Shown here one piece after another: positions 1 to 11,217 of a stretch of DNA of 64,000 bases. The position numbers were made by a program, and so were the translations under genes. Every line of letters begins with the position of its first letter. Position 1 is the stretch's first letter. The DNA is from Roseovarius aestuarii (lineage in GTDB: Bacteria; Pseudomonadota; Alphaproteobacteria; Rhodobacterales; Rhodobacteraceae), in assembly GCF_019966515.1 (NCBI RefSeq), contig NZ_JAIMIB010000009.1:1-64000 (forward strand), in the 5' to 3' direction. The notes beneath the pieces are model-generated. The model did not search any database and had not been told where the DNA came from. It saw nothing but the letters and a program-made list of their open reading frames with translations.

Positions 1-70
1 AATCGACGGAGGCGATACAGCTACTCTCTTGGTGACCGTGTGGGGTGAGGGCGAAGATTTACCCGGCTGA
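1..70 (+). CDS. C-terminal end of an unidentified protein (partial)
   Basis: An open frame enters the window and stops with TGA at 68-70, giving about 22 residues ending in GEGEDLPG. A strong hairpin followed by T-rich sequence lies 26 bases downstream, which fits the end of a real gene. The fragment is too short to recognise a family. Confidence 0.45.
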   Translation, partial: IDGGDTATLLVTVWGEGEDLPG

Positions 71-95
71 CAACACAGCAAACATCAAGACCAAG

Positions 96-138
96 CGGGA
101 GTTTTGCGCCATTCATCGCAAAACTCCCGTTTTGTTTT
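96..138 (+). terminator. Rho-independent terminator
   Basis: A perfect 13-bp stem (96-108 pairing with 117-129) with an 8-base loop is followed by TTTTGTTTT. It lies just after the partial gene that ends at 70 and should end that transcript. Confidence 0.85.
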
Positions 139-363
139 ATCAGACAACTTTTCATCAGTCCGAGATGGACAGAAATCCGCAGGGTTCCCTTTTGATCTCC
201 TGAAGAGGCCCCATCGGGTGGTCCGGCACGCCTGTTAGAATGATGGGACGCAGGTTGTGGATGATAATCGTGCTTGCGTTATTAACGGCGAAGCTACCGC
301 TCTAACCGGTTTACAAGAAAACCTTGTTGTACGCACCGTTCTCGTCAGCCACAGCGGTGGCGT
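139..363. other. Intergenic stretch, nothing recognised
   Basis: Together with the terminator and the FNR box this makes a 372-base gap between the partial gene and the universal stress gene. No further gene, RNA or repeat was seen. Confidence 0.5.
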
Positions 364-377
364 TTGATACACATCAA
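364..377 (+). promoter_or_regulatory. FNR box upstream of the universal stress gene
   Basis: The sequence TTGAT-ACAC-ATCAA matches the FNR consensus TTGAT-N4-ATCAA in every fixed position. It is centred about 72 bases before the chosen ATG of the universal stress gene. FnrL is encoded 2 kb away, so anaerobic or low-oxygen activation of this gene is the natural inference. Confidence 0.85.
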
Positions 378-442
378 GGCGCCGGAGCCGTCACCGTGGC
401 TAGTGTTGCTAATACTTGAACCACGACAAAGCGGTGCACAAG

Positions 443-1282
443 ATGACCTATAATTGCCTTTTTACCGTATTGACGGATTTGGACCTGGTTGAAGACACTC
501 TGAGCCAGGCGATGGCTGCGACCGATGCTCACGATGCCCATCTCGATGTGCTGTGCTTGGGCGTAGATTGCACCCAATCGGGATTCTACTATGCCGGGGC
601 GAGTGCTATTGTCCTCCAGGAAACTATCACCCGCGCCACTGAAGAGGCGCAAGAGATAGAAGCCAGGGCCAAGCATGTCCTAGAAAATTCGACCCTGCGT
701 TGGGGCAGCGAAACCGGCGTCGCGCAGCTTGCGGACGTGGCGCGGCACGTCGCGGCGAGGGCGCGGTTTTCGGATCTGGTGGTGCTGCCCAAACCCTATG
801 GAGAGGAGCGCGGAGCCGAACTGGAAGCCATTACCGAAGCTGCTCTTTTCGACGGCGACGCGCCAACGATCATCCTGCCGGAGCCGGATCAATTCAAACC
901 ACATCCGCGCCGTGTCATGGTCGGTTGGAACGAAAGCCTTGAAGCGCTGCGTGCGGTGCGTGCCGCCATGCCGCTTTTGACGCAGGCCGATACCGTTCAT
1001 GTGGTGGTGATCGACCCACCGACGCATGGCCCAAGCCGTTCTGACCCCGGCGGAATGTTGTCGCAATATCTGGCGCGACACGGGGTCAGTGCCGAAATTG
1101 ATGTGCTCTCCAAAACACTGCCCCGCGTTTCGGATGTATTGACGCGGCATGCTACCGATATGGATGCGGACCTGTTGGTAATGGGAGCTTACGGCCATTC
1201 ACGATTCCGCGAGGCCGTTTTCGGCGGCGCGACACGAAATATGTTAGAACAAGCCACTATACCGGTTCTGATGGCCCATTAG
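443..1282 (+). CDS. Universal stress protein, tandem UspA-type
   Basis: The product is 279 aa, about twice a single UspA domain, so it probably holds two alpha/beta USP folds. The second half (about residues 155-279) is well formed and ends in a glycine loop (GAYGH...FGGAT) close to the ATP-binding pattern G-x2-G-x9-G. The first half is more degenerate. ATG 443 is preferred because the protein then starts MTYNCLFTVL, where a USP beta strand is expected; an in-frame TTG at 416 would add nine residues. No strong ribosome site is visible for either. A perfect FNR box stands upstream, which fits USP genes induced under oxygen limitation. The exact physiological role cannot be read from sequence. 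Confidence 0.85.
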   Translation: MTYNCLFTVLTDLDLVEDTLSQAMAATDAHDAHLDVLCLGVDCTQSGFYYAGASAIVLQETITRATEEAQEIEARAKHVLENSTLRWGSETGVAQLADVARHVAARARFSDLVVLPKPYGEERGAELEAITEAALFDGDAPTIILPEPDQFKPHPRRVMVGWNESLEALRAVRAAMPLLTQADTVHVVVIDPPTHGPSRSDPGGMLSQYLARHGVSAEIDVLSKTLPRVSDVLTRHATDMDADLLVMGAYGHSRFREAVFGGATRNMLEQATIPVLMAH

Positions 1283-1431
1283 GAGCTGGCGAAAAAACTA
1301 TCCATTGCTGACACGGGTTGACCAGGAGTTCAGATAGGTCTCAACTTCCAGGGCGCGAGATCACGGATGCGCCCGGAAGCGAGGTTCTGACCCATGCGGC
1401 CATTCATCCGATATCATGAAAGCCCTGGAAC

Positions 1432-2163
1432 ATGAGGCGTTGTGGTCTTTGGATTCTGGTCGCAATCACGTTCCTGACGGGGCGTGTTGTCGCCGAGGAT
1501 CGGATGGAATTGCATCTTGTCATGGCCTTCGACGTCTCAGCCAGTGTCAACGATGAAGAGTTCGATCTGCAACGCGCGGGCACGGCGGATGCGTTGCGCT
1601 CGAAGCTTGTGGCCGCAGCGGTCGAACGATCGCCGGGCGGCGTGGCCATTGCAATCGTGCAATGGTCCAGTGTCACCCGCCAGGCACTGGGAATGGATTG
1701 GGTCGTGTTGCGCAATCAGGCGGATGTCATTGCTTATGCCGACGAGGTCGATGCAATGCCACGCCGCCTGCCGGGCGGAGGCACGATGATTCATTCGGGC
1801 CTCGCCTTCGCCGCCCGCCTGCTGGAAGCAGCGCCCGGATACGCGCGCCGGCAGGTGATTGATATAGCGGCAAATGGTCAATCAGACGGCCAAAACCGGT
1901 TGCTGGAAACCCGCGGCAAACTGCTCTCGAAGGGGATCGTCATTAACGGCCTTGCGATTGAAGAAGACGACACCACGCTGACGCAATATTTCGAGGCCCA
2001 CGTGATCGGTGGACCAAACGCATTTGTGGTTACAGCCAGCGGCTTTGACGCGTTTACCGAGGCGATGGAAACCAAATTATTGCGCGAGATCAGCGGCGCG
2101 ATGTTCTCGCATGACGTCGATAAGCCGGTATCAATATCGCCGCGCCTGGCCGCCGCAAACTAG
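1432..2163 (+). CDS. DUF1194 protein, secreted VWA-like domain
   Basis: The 243-aa product begins with a short signal peptide (about residues 1-21, ending VVA-ED). Mature sequence has a von Willebrand A-like fold with a MIDAS motif DVSAS near residue 35 and a conserved GGGTMIHSGL segment in the middle. This is the layout of the DUF1194 family, found widely in alphaproteobacteria with no assigned function. The MIDAS motif suggests metal-dependent protein binding in the periplasm. It faces fnrL tail to tail. Confidence 0.8.
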   Translation: MRRCGLWILVAITFLTGRVVAEDRMELHLVMAFDVSASVNDEEFDLQRAGTADALRSKLVAAAVERSPGGVAIAIVQWSSVTRQALGMDWVVLRNQADVIAYADEVDAMPRRLPGGGTMIHSGLAFAARLLEAAPGYARRQVIDIAANGQSDGQNRLLETRGKLLSKGIVINGLAIEEDDTTLTQYFEAHVIGGPNAFVVTASGFDAFTEAMETKLLREISGAMFSHDVDKPVSISPRLAAAN

Positions 2164-2187
2164 GTCGCAGCACCCGGCACGCCCCAC

Positions 2188-2934
2188 TCACACCAGCATG
2201 CCACCATCGCTGTCGTCACCCGCTTCAGCCAACAGACGGTGGAAATCGGGAACGGTGACATGGCGCTTGCCCTCCAGTTCGATCACACCGTCCCTTTTCA
2301 GTGCCGACACCTGGCGACTGACGGTTTCAAGTGTCAGGCCGAGATAATCAGCCATCGCATCCCGGGTCAGCGGCAGATCGAACACTATCTGGCCAGTGGG
2401 CTGTTCCAGATGCAGGGTCGAGTTGCGCCGCGCGATGATCGACAGAAGCGATGCAATCTTTTCCCGCGCGGTCTTGCGTCCCAGTACCAGCATCCATTCG
2501 CGGGCGGCGTCGAGTTCGTCCAGTGTCATTTGCAACAGACGCTGAGAGATATGCGGCGTGGCTTCCATCATCGCCTCAAACGGCTTCATGCGAAAACAGC
2601 ACATCACCATGTCGGTGGTTGCCACCACGTCATAAGGTGCCACGCCCCGGCCTGGCCGGCCGACGAAATCGCTGGGCAGAAGCAGACCCACCATTTGGGT
2701 GCGCCCGTCTTCCATCGTCTGGGTCAGCGTGGCAATCCCCGACACGACCGACCCCACAAACTCCATCCGGTCACCGGCCCAGATCAGCGTCTGGCCCGCC
2801 TCGAAATTTCGATAATATTTCATCTTGTCAAGCTGGGCGAGTTCGTCGGCATCGCAGCGCGCACAGACCGCGCGATGCTGGATCGGGCAATCTCCACATG
2901 AGCGTGGGGCGGCAGTCAGCGTTTCATTCAGCAT
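2188..2934 (-). CDS. fnrL: Crp/Fnr family oxygen-sensing regulator FnrL
   Basis: The 248-aa protein has the FNR layout: an N-terminal cysteine cluster (Cys13, 16, 24 and 27), a cyclic-nucleotide-like beta roll with a further Cys pair at 112-113, a dimerisation helix, and a C-terminal helix-turn-helix with the recognition segment ETVSRQVSALKRDG. The cysteines are expected to bind a 4Fe-4S cluster that is lost on exposure to oxygen. It is divergent from hemN, an arrangement known in Rhodobacter. A perfect FNR box lies 23 bases upstream of its own start, so it probably regulates itself and hemN together. Confidence 0.93.
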   Translation of the reverse strand: MLNETLTAAPRSCGDCPIQHRAVCARCDADELAQLDKMKYYRNFEAGQTLIWAGDRMEFVGSVVSGIATLTQTMEDGRTQMVGLLLPSDFVGRPGRGVAPYDVVATTDMVMCCFRMKPFEAMMEATPHISQRLLQMTLDELDAAREWMLVLGRKTAREKIASLLSIIARRNSTLHLEQPTGQIVFDLPLTRDAMADYLGLTLETVSRQVSALKRDGVIELEGKRHVTVPDFHRLLAEAGDDSDGGMLV

Positions 2935-2956
2935 CGGGGGGTCACTTTCCCATTAA

Positions 2957-2970
2957 TTGATCTGCATCAA
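2957..2970 (+). promoter_or_regulatory. FNR box between fnrL and hemN
   Basis: TTGAT-CTGC-ATCAA is a perfect FNR palindrome in the 71-base gap between the two divergent starts. It is placed to control hemN (start 3006) and fnrL (start 2934). Confidence 0.9.
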
Positions 2971-3005
2971 GGTTCACGCATTCAAGTGGTTTTACCGCTT
3001 GTCAC

Positions 3006-4361
3006 ATGGTTACGAAAGCACAACTAAGCAGGCTGGGTCTCTTTGACGCAAAGGTGCCGCGTTACACCAGTTATCCGACGGCGCCGCATTTCAATCGCGA
3101 TATCGGCGCGACTGAGTATACAAGCTGGATCAGCGCAATCAAACCGGGCAGCCGGATTTCGCTTTACGTGCACGTACCGTTTTGTCGGCGATTATGTTGG
3201 TTTTGCGCCTGCCGCACCCAAGGCACCCAAAGCGATAAGCCCGTGCTGGCATATCTGGAAACGCTCAAGGCCGAGTTGAAGATGCTTGGCCAATTGTTGC
3301 CCGAAGGCGTGCGTCTGTCGCGGCTGCATTGGGGCGGCGGCACACCGACACTGCTAACACCCGCAATGATGGAAGAGCTTGCCGAGGCCATTCGCGACGT
3401 GGTGCCTTTTACCGGAACAACCGAGTTTTCGGTCGAGATCGACCCGAATGAAATCGACGGCCCGCGATTGGACGCCCTGGCAGCGGCAGGGATGAACCGT
3501 GCATCGATCGGCGTGCAGGATTTCGATTCGGAAATCCAGCAGAGCATCGGGCGGATACAAGGCTATGACATCACCCGCGACGCGGTCGAAGAGATTCGCA
3601 CGCGCGGCGTCGCAAGCCTGAATACCGATATCCTCTATGGCCTACCGCATCAAACCGGTGGGCGCATCACCGAAAGCGTGCAGAAGCTCTTGTCGCTTAA
3701 CCCGGACCGCGTCGCACTTTATGGCTATGCCCATGTACCGTGGATGGCGAAGCGCCAGCAGATGATCCCCTCAGACGTGCTGCCCACCCCGGAAGAACGT
3801 CTGGCGCTCTACGAGACCGCGCGCGAACTGTTCTTGTGGGATGGTTATGACGAGATCGGGATTGACCATTTTTCCCGCCCCGAAGATGGGCTTAGCTTGG
3901 CGCAGAAAGCGGGACAATTGCGGCGAAATTTCCAGGGCTATACCGACGATACGGCCGAGGTGCTGATCGGGGTCGGCGCATCGTCAATCTCACGCTTTCC
4001 GCAGGGCTATGCGCAGAACGCCCCTGCCACCGGCGCACATACCGCGGCAATTCGAGACGGGCTGTTTTCAACCACGCGGGGACATAGTTTCACACCCGAC
4101 GACCGCATGCGTGCCCGGATGATCGAGGCGCTGATGTGCGACTTTCGCATAGATGCCAAAGAAATCCGTAGCCAGTTTGGAGTGTCGGAAGCAGCGCTGT
4201 CAAAAATGTTTAGCGAAACCGCCAAGGAATTCGAGGGCGTCTTGGATCATGATCAGAACGGCCTGACCATCCCCCCGGCTGCCCGCCCCTTGACCCGCAT
4301 GATCGCCCGCCAGATCGATGCCTATGAGTTAAGCAAAGCCGGCCATAGCGCCGCGATCTGA
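3006..4361 (+). CDS. hemN: Oxygen-independent coproporphyrinogen III oxidase
   Basis: This 451-aa radical-SAM enzyme decarboxylates coproporphyrinogen III to protoporphyrinogen IX without oxygen, the anaerobic step of haem and bacteriochlorophyll synthesis. Cys60, Cys64 and Cys67 form the CxxxCxxC cluster motif, and Cys69 gives the CxC extension typical of true HemN. The GGGTPTLL motif of the radical-SAM core follows near residue 115, and a HemN C-terminal domain is present. Length matches the family. It is divergent from fnrL and has an FNR box 36 bases upstream, consistent with induction at low oxygen. Confidence 0.95.
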   Translation: MVTKAQLSRLGLFDAKVPRYTSYPTAPHFNRDIGATEYTSWISAIKPGSRISLYVHVPFCRRLCWFCACRTQGTQSDKPVLAYLETLKAELKMLGQLLPEGVRLSRLHWGGGTPTLLTPAMMEELAEAIRDVVPFTGTTEFSVEIDPNEIDGPRLDALAAAGMNRASIGVQDFDSEIQQSIGRIQGYDITRDAVEEIRTRGVASLNTDILYGLPHQTGGRITESVQKLLSLNPDRVALYGYAHVPWMAKRQQMIPSDVLPTPEERLALYETARELFLWDGYDEIGIDHFSRPEDGLSLAQKAGQLRRNFQGYTDDTAEVLIGVGASSISRFPQGYAQNAPATGAHTAAIRDGLFSTTRGHSFTPDDRMRARMIEALMCDFRIDAKEIRSQFGVSEAALSKMFSETAKEFEGVLDHDQNGLTIPPAARPLTRMIARQIDAYELSKAGHSAAI

Positions 4362-4412
4362 ACAGCCGCGCGGTAAGAATTTCAAATAGAAAAAGGAGTC
4401 TAAAGCGGATAT

Positions 4413-5312
4413 CTATCGCCCAGCGTGATTGTGCTGATCAAGGGCGCTCAGAAGCGCCTGATATGACGACAGGCCAAACTCGGCGGTCATCACTTCTTGC
4501 CACCGAGCATCGAAACTTGCCCGGATATCGGCGGATATCAGCGGCTTACCAGCGCCGATCTTTCCGGTGGCGACCTTGGTTGCGGTGCCGCCAGGCAGGA
4601 GGCCGCAAGCTTCATCGCGGGCAGCACGCAGAAGATGGTCATCGAACTGCGTACCGTGGGTCTTCATGAAGTCGAACCCCGCCTGCCTTGTTGCGATCTC
4701 GCGCAAATCCGGGTTGTCCGCCACACCCATGAAATCAGCCACACGTGCCACCGTGCCCGGCAGGTTCTTCTTGAGCCCCTCAAAGGACAGCAGCAATACC
4801 TCGGGCCGCATACGTTGCCGCCACCACGAGGCCGCATGGGTCCAGTAATTATTGCTCTCGGCACGGTCCAGATAGTAATCGGCAAAGTCGGCCAGCGATA
4901 TGCTGCCCGCTTCAAAACGCCAGCCATCAAGGAAGTTAAAAAGCGAGATCATGGCATCCAGCGGGTCACGCAGTACGGTGATGTAGCGGCCTCCCTTGGG
5001 GATGTCATCCCATCCCAGATGGCTTTTGAAAGCACGGGGTGTGGCGACCTGCGGCGCATTCACATCCGCGCCCATGTCCCAGGCCAGTTCCAGCCAGGGG
5101 ACGACCTGGGTGATCTCATCGAAATCCATCGACCCGCCCGTACGCAACCCGTGCACGATCTGCTGCATCCAGGTTGTGCCGCATTTGGCGTAGGGAGAGA
5201 TGAAAATATCGCTGGTGTCCGGTTGGTATTCAAGCCCGCGTCGCAAGCTGGCCTGTGTCACGAAAAGCTGGTCAACAGCCTGCATTTCAGCGATCGAGTG
5301 AGGGCGGGTCAT
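4413..5312 (-). CDS. PAPS-dependent sulfotransferase family protein
   Basis: The 299-aa product has both PAPS-binding signatures of the cytosolic-type sulfotransferase fold: the 5'-phosphosulfate loop YAKCGTTWMQQI (about residues 41-52) and a 3'-phosphate segment with RDPLDAMISLFNF near residue 118. It should transfer sulfate from PAPS to a small acceptor, which cannot be predicted. The start codon is 3 bases after the yejF stop, so it is almost certainly translated from the end of the yejABEF transcript. That link to a peptide transporter is unexplained. Confidence 0.85.
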   Translation of the reverse strand: MTRPHSIAEMQAVDQLFVTQASLRRGLEYQPDTSDIFISPYAKCGTTWMQQIVHGLRTGGSMDFDEITQVVPWLELAWDMGADVNAPQVATPRAFKSHLGWDDIPKGGRYITVLRDPLDAMISLFNFLDGWRFEAGSISLADFADYYLDRAESNNYWTHAASWWRQRMRPEVLLLSFEGLKKNLPGTVARVADFMGVADNPDLREIATRQAGFDFMKTHGTQFDDHLLRAARDEACGLLPGGTATKVATGKIGAGKPLISADIRASFDARWQEVMTAEFGLSSYQALLSALDQHNHAGR

Positions 5313-5315
5313 GGA

Positions 5316-6901
<1,586 letters not shown>

Positions 6902-6905
<4 letters not shown>

Positions 6906-8008
6906 TCAAAGGTCTTTCTGGGATCGAACGCGTCGCGGACGCCTTCGAAGATGAAAACCAGCAGCGACAGCATGATGGCAAAGGCGAAAAACGCGGTGAA
7001 GGCCAACCACGGCGCTTGCAGGTTCTGCTTGGCCTGTAGGGTGAGCTCACCCAGCGACGGGGAAGAGGACGGCAAGCCGAAGCCCAGAAAATCGAGCCCG
7101 GCGAGCAGCGAGATGGTACCGGTGATCACGAATGGCAGCATGGTCAGCGTGGCGACCATGGCGTTGGGCAGCATGTGGCGGAACATGATCGTCAGGTTCG
7201 AGACGCCAAGCGCCTTCGCCGCGCGGACATATTCGAGGTTGCGGGCGCGCAGGAATTCGGCCCGCACCACGCCCACCAGCGCCATCCAACCGAACAGCAC
7301 GGTGATCACCACCAACAGCCAGAAACTGCGCGGCAGGATCGCGAATAGGATGATGATCACGTATATCTGCGGCGTCGAGGCCCAGATCTCGATGATCCGC
7401 TGAAAGATGAGGTCGGTTTTACCGCCGAAATAACCCTGTACCGCACCAGCAAATATGCCGATCACGGTGGAACACCCGGTCACGATCAGGGTGAAAAGCA
7501 CCGACAGGCGGAAACCGTAGATCACGCGGGCCAGCACGTCGCGCTTTGTGTCGTCTGTGCCCAGCCAGTTCTGGTCGTTGGGCGGCAGGGGCGCGGCGCC
7601 GACGCGGTCGACCGGCGTGTCGTAGCTGTAGGGGATGAGCGGCCAGAACGCCCAGCCTTTGGCGATCTCCTCGCCGTTGACCACGCCGTCGCCGGCGTCT
7701 TCGATGATGCCGTCAGGATCGTCGAAGCAATCCTCCAACCCGCCCGAGGTGATCAGGCAGGCGACCTCGGGGTCGCGGTAGATTGCTTCGGTCTTGAAAT
7801 CGCCGCCAAAGGTGGTTTCGGGGTAAAAGTTGAAGATGGGCGTGTAGAATTCACCGCGGTATTTCACCAGAATGGGTTTGTCATTGGCGACAAACTCGGC
7901 ACAGAGGGTGAAGCTGAAGATGATCGCAAAGAGAATGAGCGACCAGAAGGCGCGCTTGTTGCGGCGAAAGTTGCGCCAACGGCGCTGGTTGAGGGCCGAA
8001 AGCGCCAT
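6902..8008 (-). CDS. yejE: Peptide ABC transporter permease YejE
   Basis: The 368-aa inner-membrane permease has an N-terminal membrane helix (about residues 20-40), a long periplasmic insertion (about 45-165) typical of YejE, then the binding-protein-dependent permease domain with five helices. The EAA-type loop that contacts the ATPase is near residue 260 (RAAKALGVSNLTIMFRHMLPN). It is third in the yejABEF operon, immediately after the yejB stop, with a 4-base overlap into yejF. Confidence 0.93.
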
Positions 8009-9094
8009 TCAGCCCGCCCGCTTTTCGAAATCGATGCGCGGATCGACCAACACATACATCAGATCCGACAAAATGTTCACCACCAACCCAATGAGGCCAA
8101 AGAGGAAGAGCGTGCCGAACATGACCGGGTAGTCACGACCCACCGCCGCCTCGAACCCGAGCCGCCCGAGACCGTCGAGCGAGAAGATCGTCTCAATCAG
8201 GACCGAACCGCCGAAGAACACACCGATGAAGACCGCCGGGAAACCCGCGATCACGATCAGCATGGCGTTGCGGAAGATGTGACCGTAGAGCACCTTGCCC
8301 TCGGATAACCCCTTGGCGCGGGCGGTCATCACGTAGTGTTTCTTGATCTCGTCAAGGAAACTGTTCTTGGTCAGCAGCGTCAGCGTGGCAAAGGCCGCGA
8401 TGGTCGAGGCGGTGACCGGCAGGGCGATATGCCAGAAATAATCGAGCGCCTTGCCCACAAGGCTGAGCTGGTCAAAATTATCCGAGGTGAGGCCCCGGAG
8501 CGGGAAAAGCTGCCAGTAGCTGCCCCCGGCAAAAAGAACCAGCAGCATGATCGCAAAGAGGAAGGCCGGGATGGCGTAGGCGACGATGATGATCCCGCTG
8601 GTCCAGGTGTCGAAAGAGCTGCCGTCATGCACCGCCTTGCGGATGCCCAGCGGGATCGAAACCAGATAGGCGATTAGCGTCGACCAGAGGCCCAGGGTGA
8701 TACTGACCGGCATCTTGTCGAGCACCAGTTCGGTCACCGTTTGTTTCTTGAAATAGCTCTCGCCGAAATCGAAATGCAGATAGTTCCACATCATGTTCAG
8801 GAAGCGTTCCAGCGGCGGTTTGTCGAGGCCGAATTGCTGTTCCAGCTCCTTGATGAACTCGGGCGGCAAACCGCGGGCGCCAAGATATTCCGAGTTTTCT
8901 TCCGAGCCGGACAGCGTCGCATCCTCGGCCCCGCCAGCAAAACCTTCGAACACATCTCCGCCGCCCTGCAATTGCGCGATCATCTGCTCCACCGGCCCGC
9001 CGGGGACGAATTGCACCAGCACAAAATTGATGATCATGATCCCCAGAAGCGTGGGGATGATCAGCAAGAGCCTGCGAAGGATATAGGCGCCCAT
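8009..9094 (-). CDS. yejB: Peptide ABC transporter permease YejB
   Basis: The 361-aa protein is the second permease of the oligopeptide importer. It has a conserved N-terminal helix ([19 protein letters not shown]), a periplasmic segment, then the permease core with the EAA loop [20 protein letters not shown]. It lies 7 bases after yejA and abuts yejE. Confidence 0.93.
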   Translation of the reverse strand: MGAYILRRLLLIIPTLLGIMIINFVLVQFVPGGPVEQMIAQLQGGGDVFEGFAGGAEDATLSGSEENSEYLGARGLPPEFIKELEQQFGLDKPPLERFLNMMWNYLHFDFGESYFKKQTVTELVLDKMPVSITLGLWSTLIAYLVSIPLGIRKAVHDGSSFDTWTSGIIIVAYAIPAFLFAIMLLVLFAGGSYWQLFPLRGLTSDNFDQLSLVGKALDYFWHIALPVTASTIAAFATLTLLTKNSFLDEIKKHYVMTARAKGLSEGKVLYGHIFRNAMLIVIAGFPAVFIGVFFGGSVLIETIFSLDGLGRLGFEAAVGRDYPVMFGTLFLFGLIGLVVNILSDLMYVLVDPRIDFEKRAG

Positions 9095-9101
9095 GCGCGG
9101 A

Positions 9102-11039
9102 TTACCTCAGCGCGCCCGAGGCTTTCAGCGCCTCGGCTTTTTCGGCATTGACCCACCAGAAATCCAGCGAGCCAAGCGCGAAGGGCGGCTGTTCAGCGGG
9201 GTGTTCATACATATCCCAGTAGGCCACCCAATAATTGGGCGCGAAACCATCCGGGATCAGGAAGAACTCGTGTCGCAGCGCCCGGTCGAGCGCGCGGATG
9301 GTCATGTCTTCTTCGGCCTGGCTGCTGGTTAGCAGAGATTCCTCGATGATCCTGTCGACCAGCGGGCTGGCCAGGCCGGCGGGGTTGAACAGGCTGAATT
9401 CCGCAGCCTCGGAGCCGAAGCGCTGCGCGAGCCCGGTGCCGGTACCCAGAAGCGATGGATAGCCATCAAAGACCAGATCATAATCACGGTCCCGCTCGCG
9501 TTTGGTGTATTGCGAGGAATCAACCGATTCCAGTTTGGCATCGGCGCCCATCTGCTTGAGGTTAGACACGAAGTTTTCGGCGATGGCGCGGTCGGTCGGT
9601 TCGGCCGAGGCATTCATCAGGAAGTCGATTTTCAGTTGTTCGCCGCTTTCGTCGCGCAACAAGCCGTCATCGCCGACGCTCCAGCCCGCCTCTTGCAGCA
9701 GTTTCAGGGCCTGCCGCAGATTGCGTCGGTTGGTCAGCCGGTCCGGGTCGGAGGTGTGCGGCACATAAGGTTCGGTCGTCAGCAGGTCGGGCGGGACCAC
9801 ATCGCCAAGCGATTTCAGAAATTCCAACTCGTCGCCCTCCGGCAGGCCCTCGGCCTCAAGATGGGTGCCATCAGAGAAGGATTTTTGCTGCGCATAGAGC
9901 CCATATAGCAGCGACTTGTTGGTCCAGTCGAAATTGAAGCCGAGGGCCACAGCCTGCCGAACGCGCTTGTCCTTGAACACCTCACTACCAAGGTTGAAGA
10001 CGATACCTGTCATGTTCGGGGGCGTACCGTCGGGGATTTCTTCCTTGACCACATCGCCGCGCGCCAATGCCGGAAATTCATAGGCGGTTGCCCATTTCTT
10101 GGGGTCGGACTCGGTGCGGTAGGTGACTTCACCTGCCTTGAACGCCTCGAACGCGGCGGTGGAATCAGCGAAATATTCCAGGCGGATGCGATCAAAATTG
10201 TGCCGCCCCTTGTTGATCGGAAGATCCCAGCCCCAGTAATCGGGGTTGCGGGTAAAGGTGACGCGGCGGTTGGGCTCGACATTCTCAATGATGTAAGGGC
10301 CGGAGCCGGGTGAGACCTCAAACCGGGCTTCGTCCAGCTTGGCGCCGGTTTCCTCGTACCATTTCTTTGACCAGACCGGCACCGATCCGACCTGATCAAT
10401 CAGGCTGCGGCGCGAGATACCATCGGCGAAATGGAACTTGACGGTGTGATCGTCGATCACCTCGGCGTTCGGGATGCGTTGACGCACCGCGTCGGCATAG
10501 GATTTCAATCCTTCATCCAACAGCAGGTTATGGCTGAAAAGGACATCATGCGCGGTGACCGGCGTACCGTCGGAGAACCGCGCCTCGGGGCGCATATGGA
10601 AGATAACCCAGGATTTATCCTCGGGATATTCCACCGTGTGGGCCAGAAGCCCGTACATCTCACCATAGGCATCTGCGGGCAAGCCGCCGCTGCCTGCCAG
10701 AACCTCGCCCAGCAGGCTTTCATACATCACTGTTGAAAGCGCCGAGGCACGGCCCTTGCGGGTATAGGGGTTCATCGAATCGAAGCTGCCCGAAAGGGCA
10801 ATCGAAATCTCACCGCCCTTGGGGGCATCGGGATTCACATAGTTGAAATGGGGGTAATCGGCAGGATAGCTCAACTCTCCGAAAAACGAATATCCGTGGC
10901 TTCTGATGATTTTTTCGTCGGCCAGCGCAGCCTGTGCGATCAGTGTTGCAATCACCAGGCCCATCAGGGTCAGAATCGCTTTTAGGGGTGCTTTCATCGG
11001 AAGCGCCCGGGCTTTAGCCCGGCGGCGGGGTCCGGTCAT
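9102..11039 (-). CDS. yejA: Peptide-binding protein YejA (solute-binding family 5)
   Basis: This is the periplasmic substrate-binding subunit of the Yej importer, 645 aa from the chosen start. ATG 11039 is preferred because GAGGAGA sits at the right distance before it; an upstream in-frame start at 11093 would add 18 residues with no ribosome site. A signal peptide covers about residues 1-40, ending near AALADE. The mature part carries the family-5 pattern [13 protein letters not shown] followed by [12 protein letters not shown], as in YejA. It is the first gene of yejABEF-sulfotransferase. Confidence 0.92.
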   Translation of the reverse strand: MTGPRRRAKARALPMKAPLKAILTLMGLVIATLIAQAALADEKIIRSHGYSFFGELSYPADYPHFNYVNPDAPKGGEISIALSGSFDSMNPYTRKGRASALSTVMYESLLGEVLAGSGGLPADAYGEMYGLLAHTVEYPEDKSWVIFHMRPEARFSDGTPVTAHDVLFSHNLLLDEGLKSYADAVRQRIPNAEVIDDHTVKFHFADGISRRSLIDQVGSVPVWSKKWYEETGAKLDEARFEVSPGSGPYIIENVEPNRRVTFTRNPDYWGWDLPINKGRHNFDRIRLEYFADSTAAFEAFKAGEVTYRTESDPKKWATAYEFPALARGDVVKEEIPDGTPPNMTGIVFNLGSEVFKDKRVRQAVALGFNFDWTNKSLLYGLYAQQKSFSDGTHLEAEGLPEGDELEFLKSLGDVVPPDLLTTEPYVPHTSDPDRLTNRRNLRQALKLLQEAGWSVGDDGLLRDESGEQLKIDFLMNASAEPTDRAIAENFVSNLKQMGADAKLESVDSSQYTKRERDRDYDLVFDGYPSLLGTGTGLAQRFGSEAAEFSLFNPAGLASPLVDRIIEESLLTSSQAEEDMTIRALDRALRHEFFLIPDGFAPNYWVAYWDMYEHPAEQPPFALGSLDFWWVNAEKAEALKASGALR

Positions 11040-11163
11040 GCTGATCTCCTCTGTTCCACATCCTGCATGTGGCATCTTGCTGATTGAAAGCAAGCTACTG
11101 GAGGCACGGCATTACATTCAAGCGCGGAAAGTTGATGCGGGTGTGAAATCGCCCGTTATCAAC

Positions 11164-11196
11164 AAAAGACCGCCTGCCCCAACGGGACAGGCGGTC
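11164..11196 (-). terminator. Rho-independent terminator after the cytochrome c gene
   Basis: On the minus strand GACCGCCTG...CAGGCGGTC forms a strong stem (11168-11196) followed by TTTTGTT. It begins 22 bases past the cytochrome stop at 11218. Confidence 0.85.
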
Positions 11197-11217
11197 AATT
11201 TGTTAAGTTTTAGGCGC

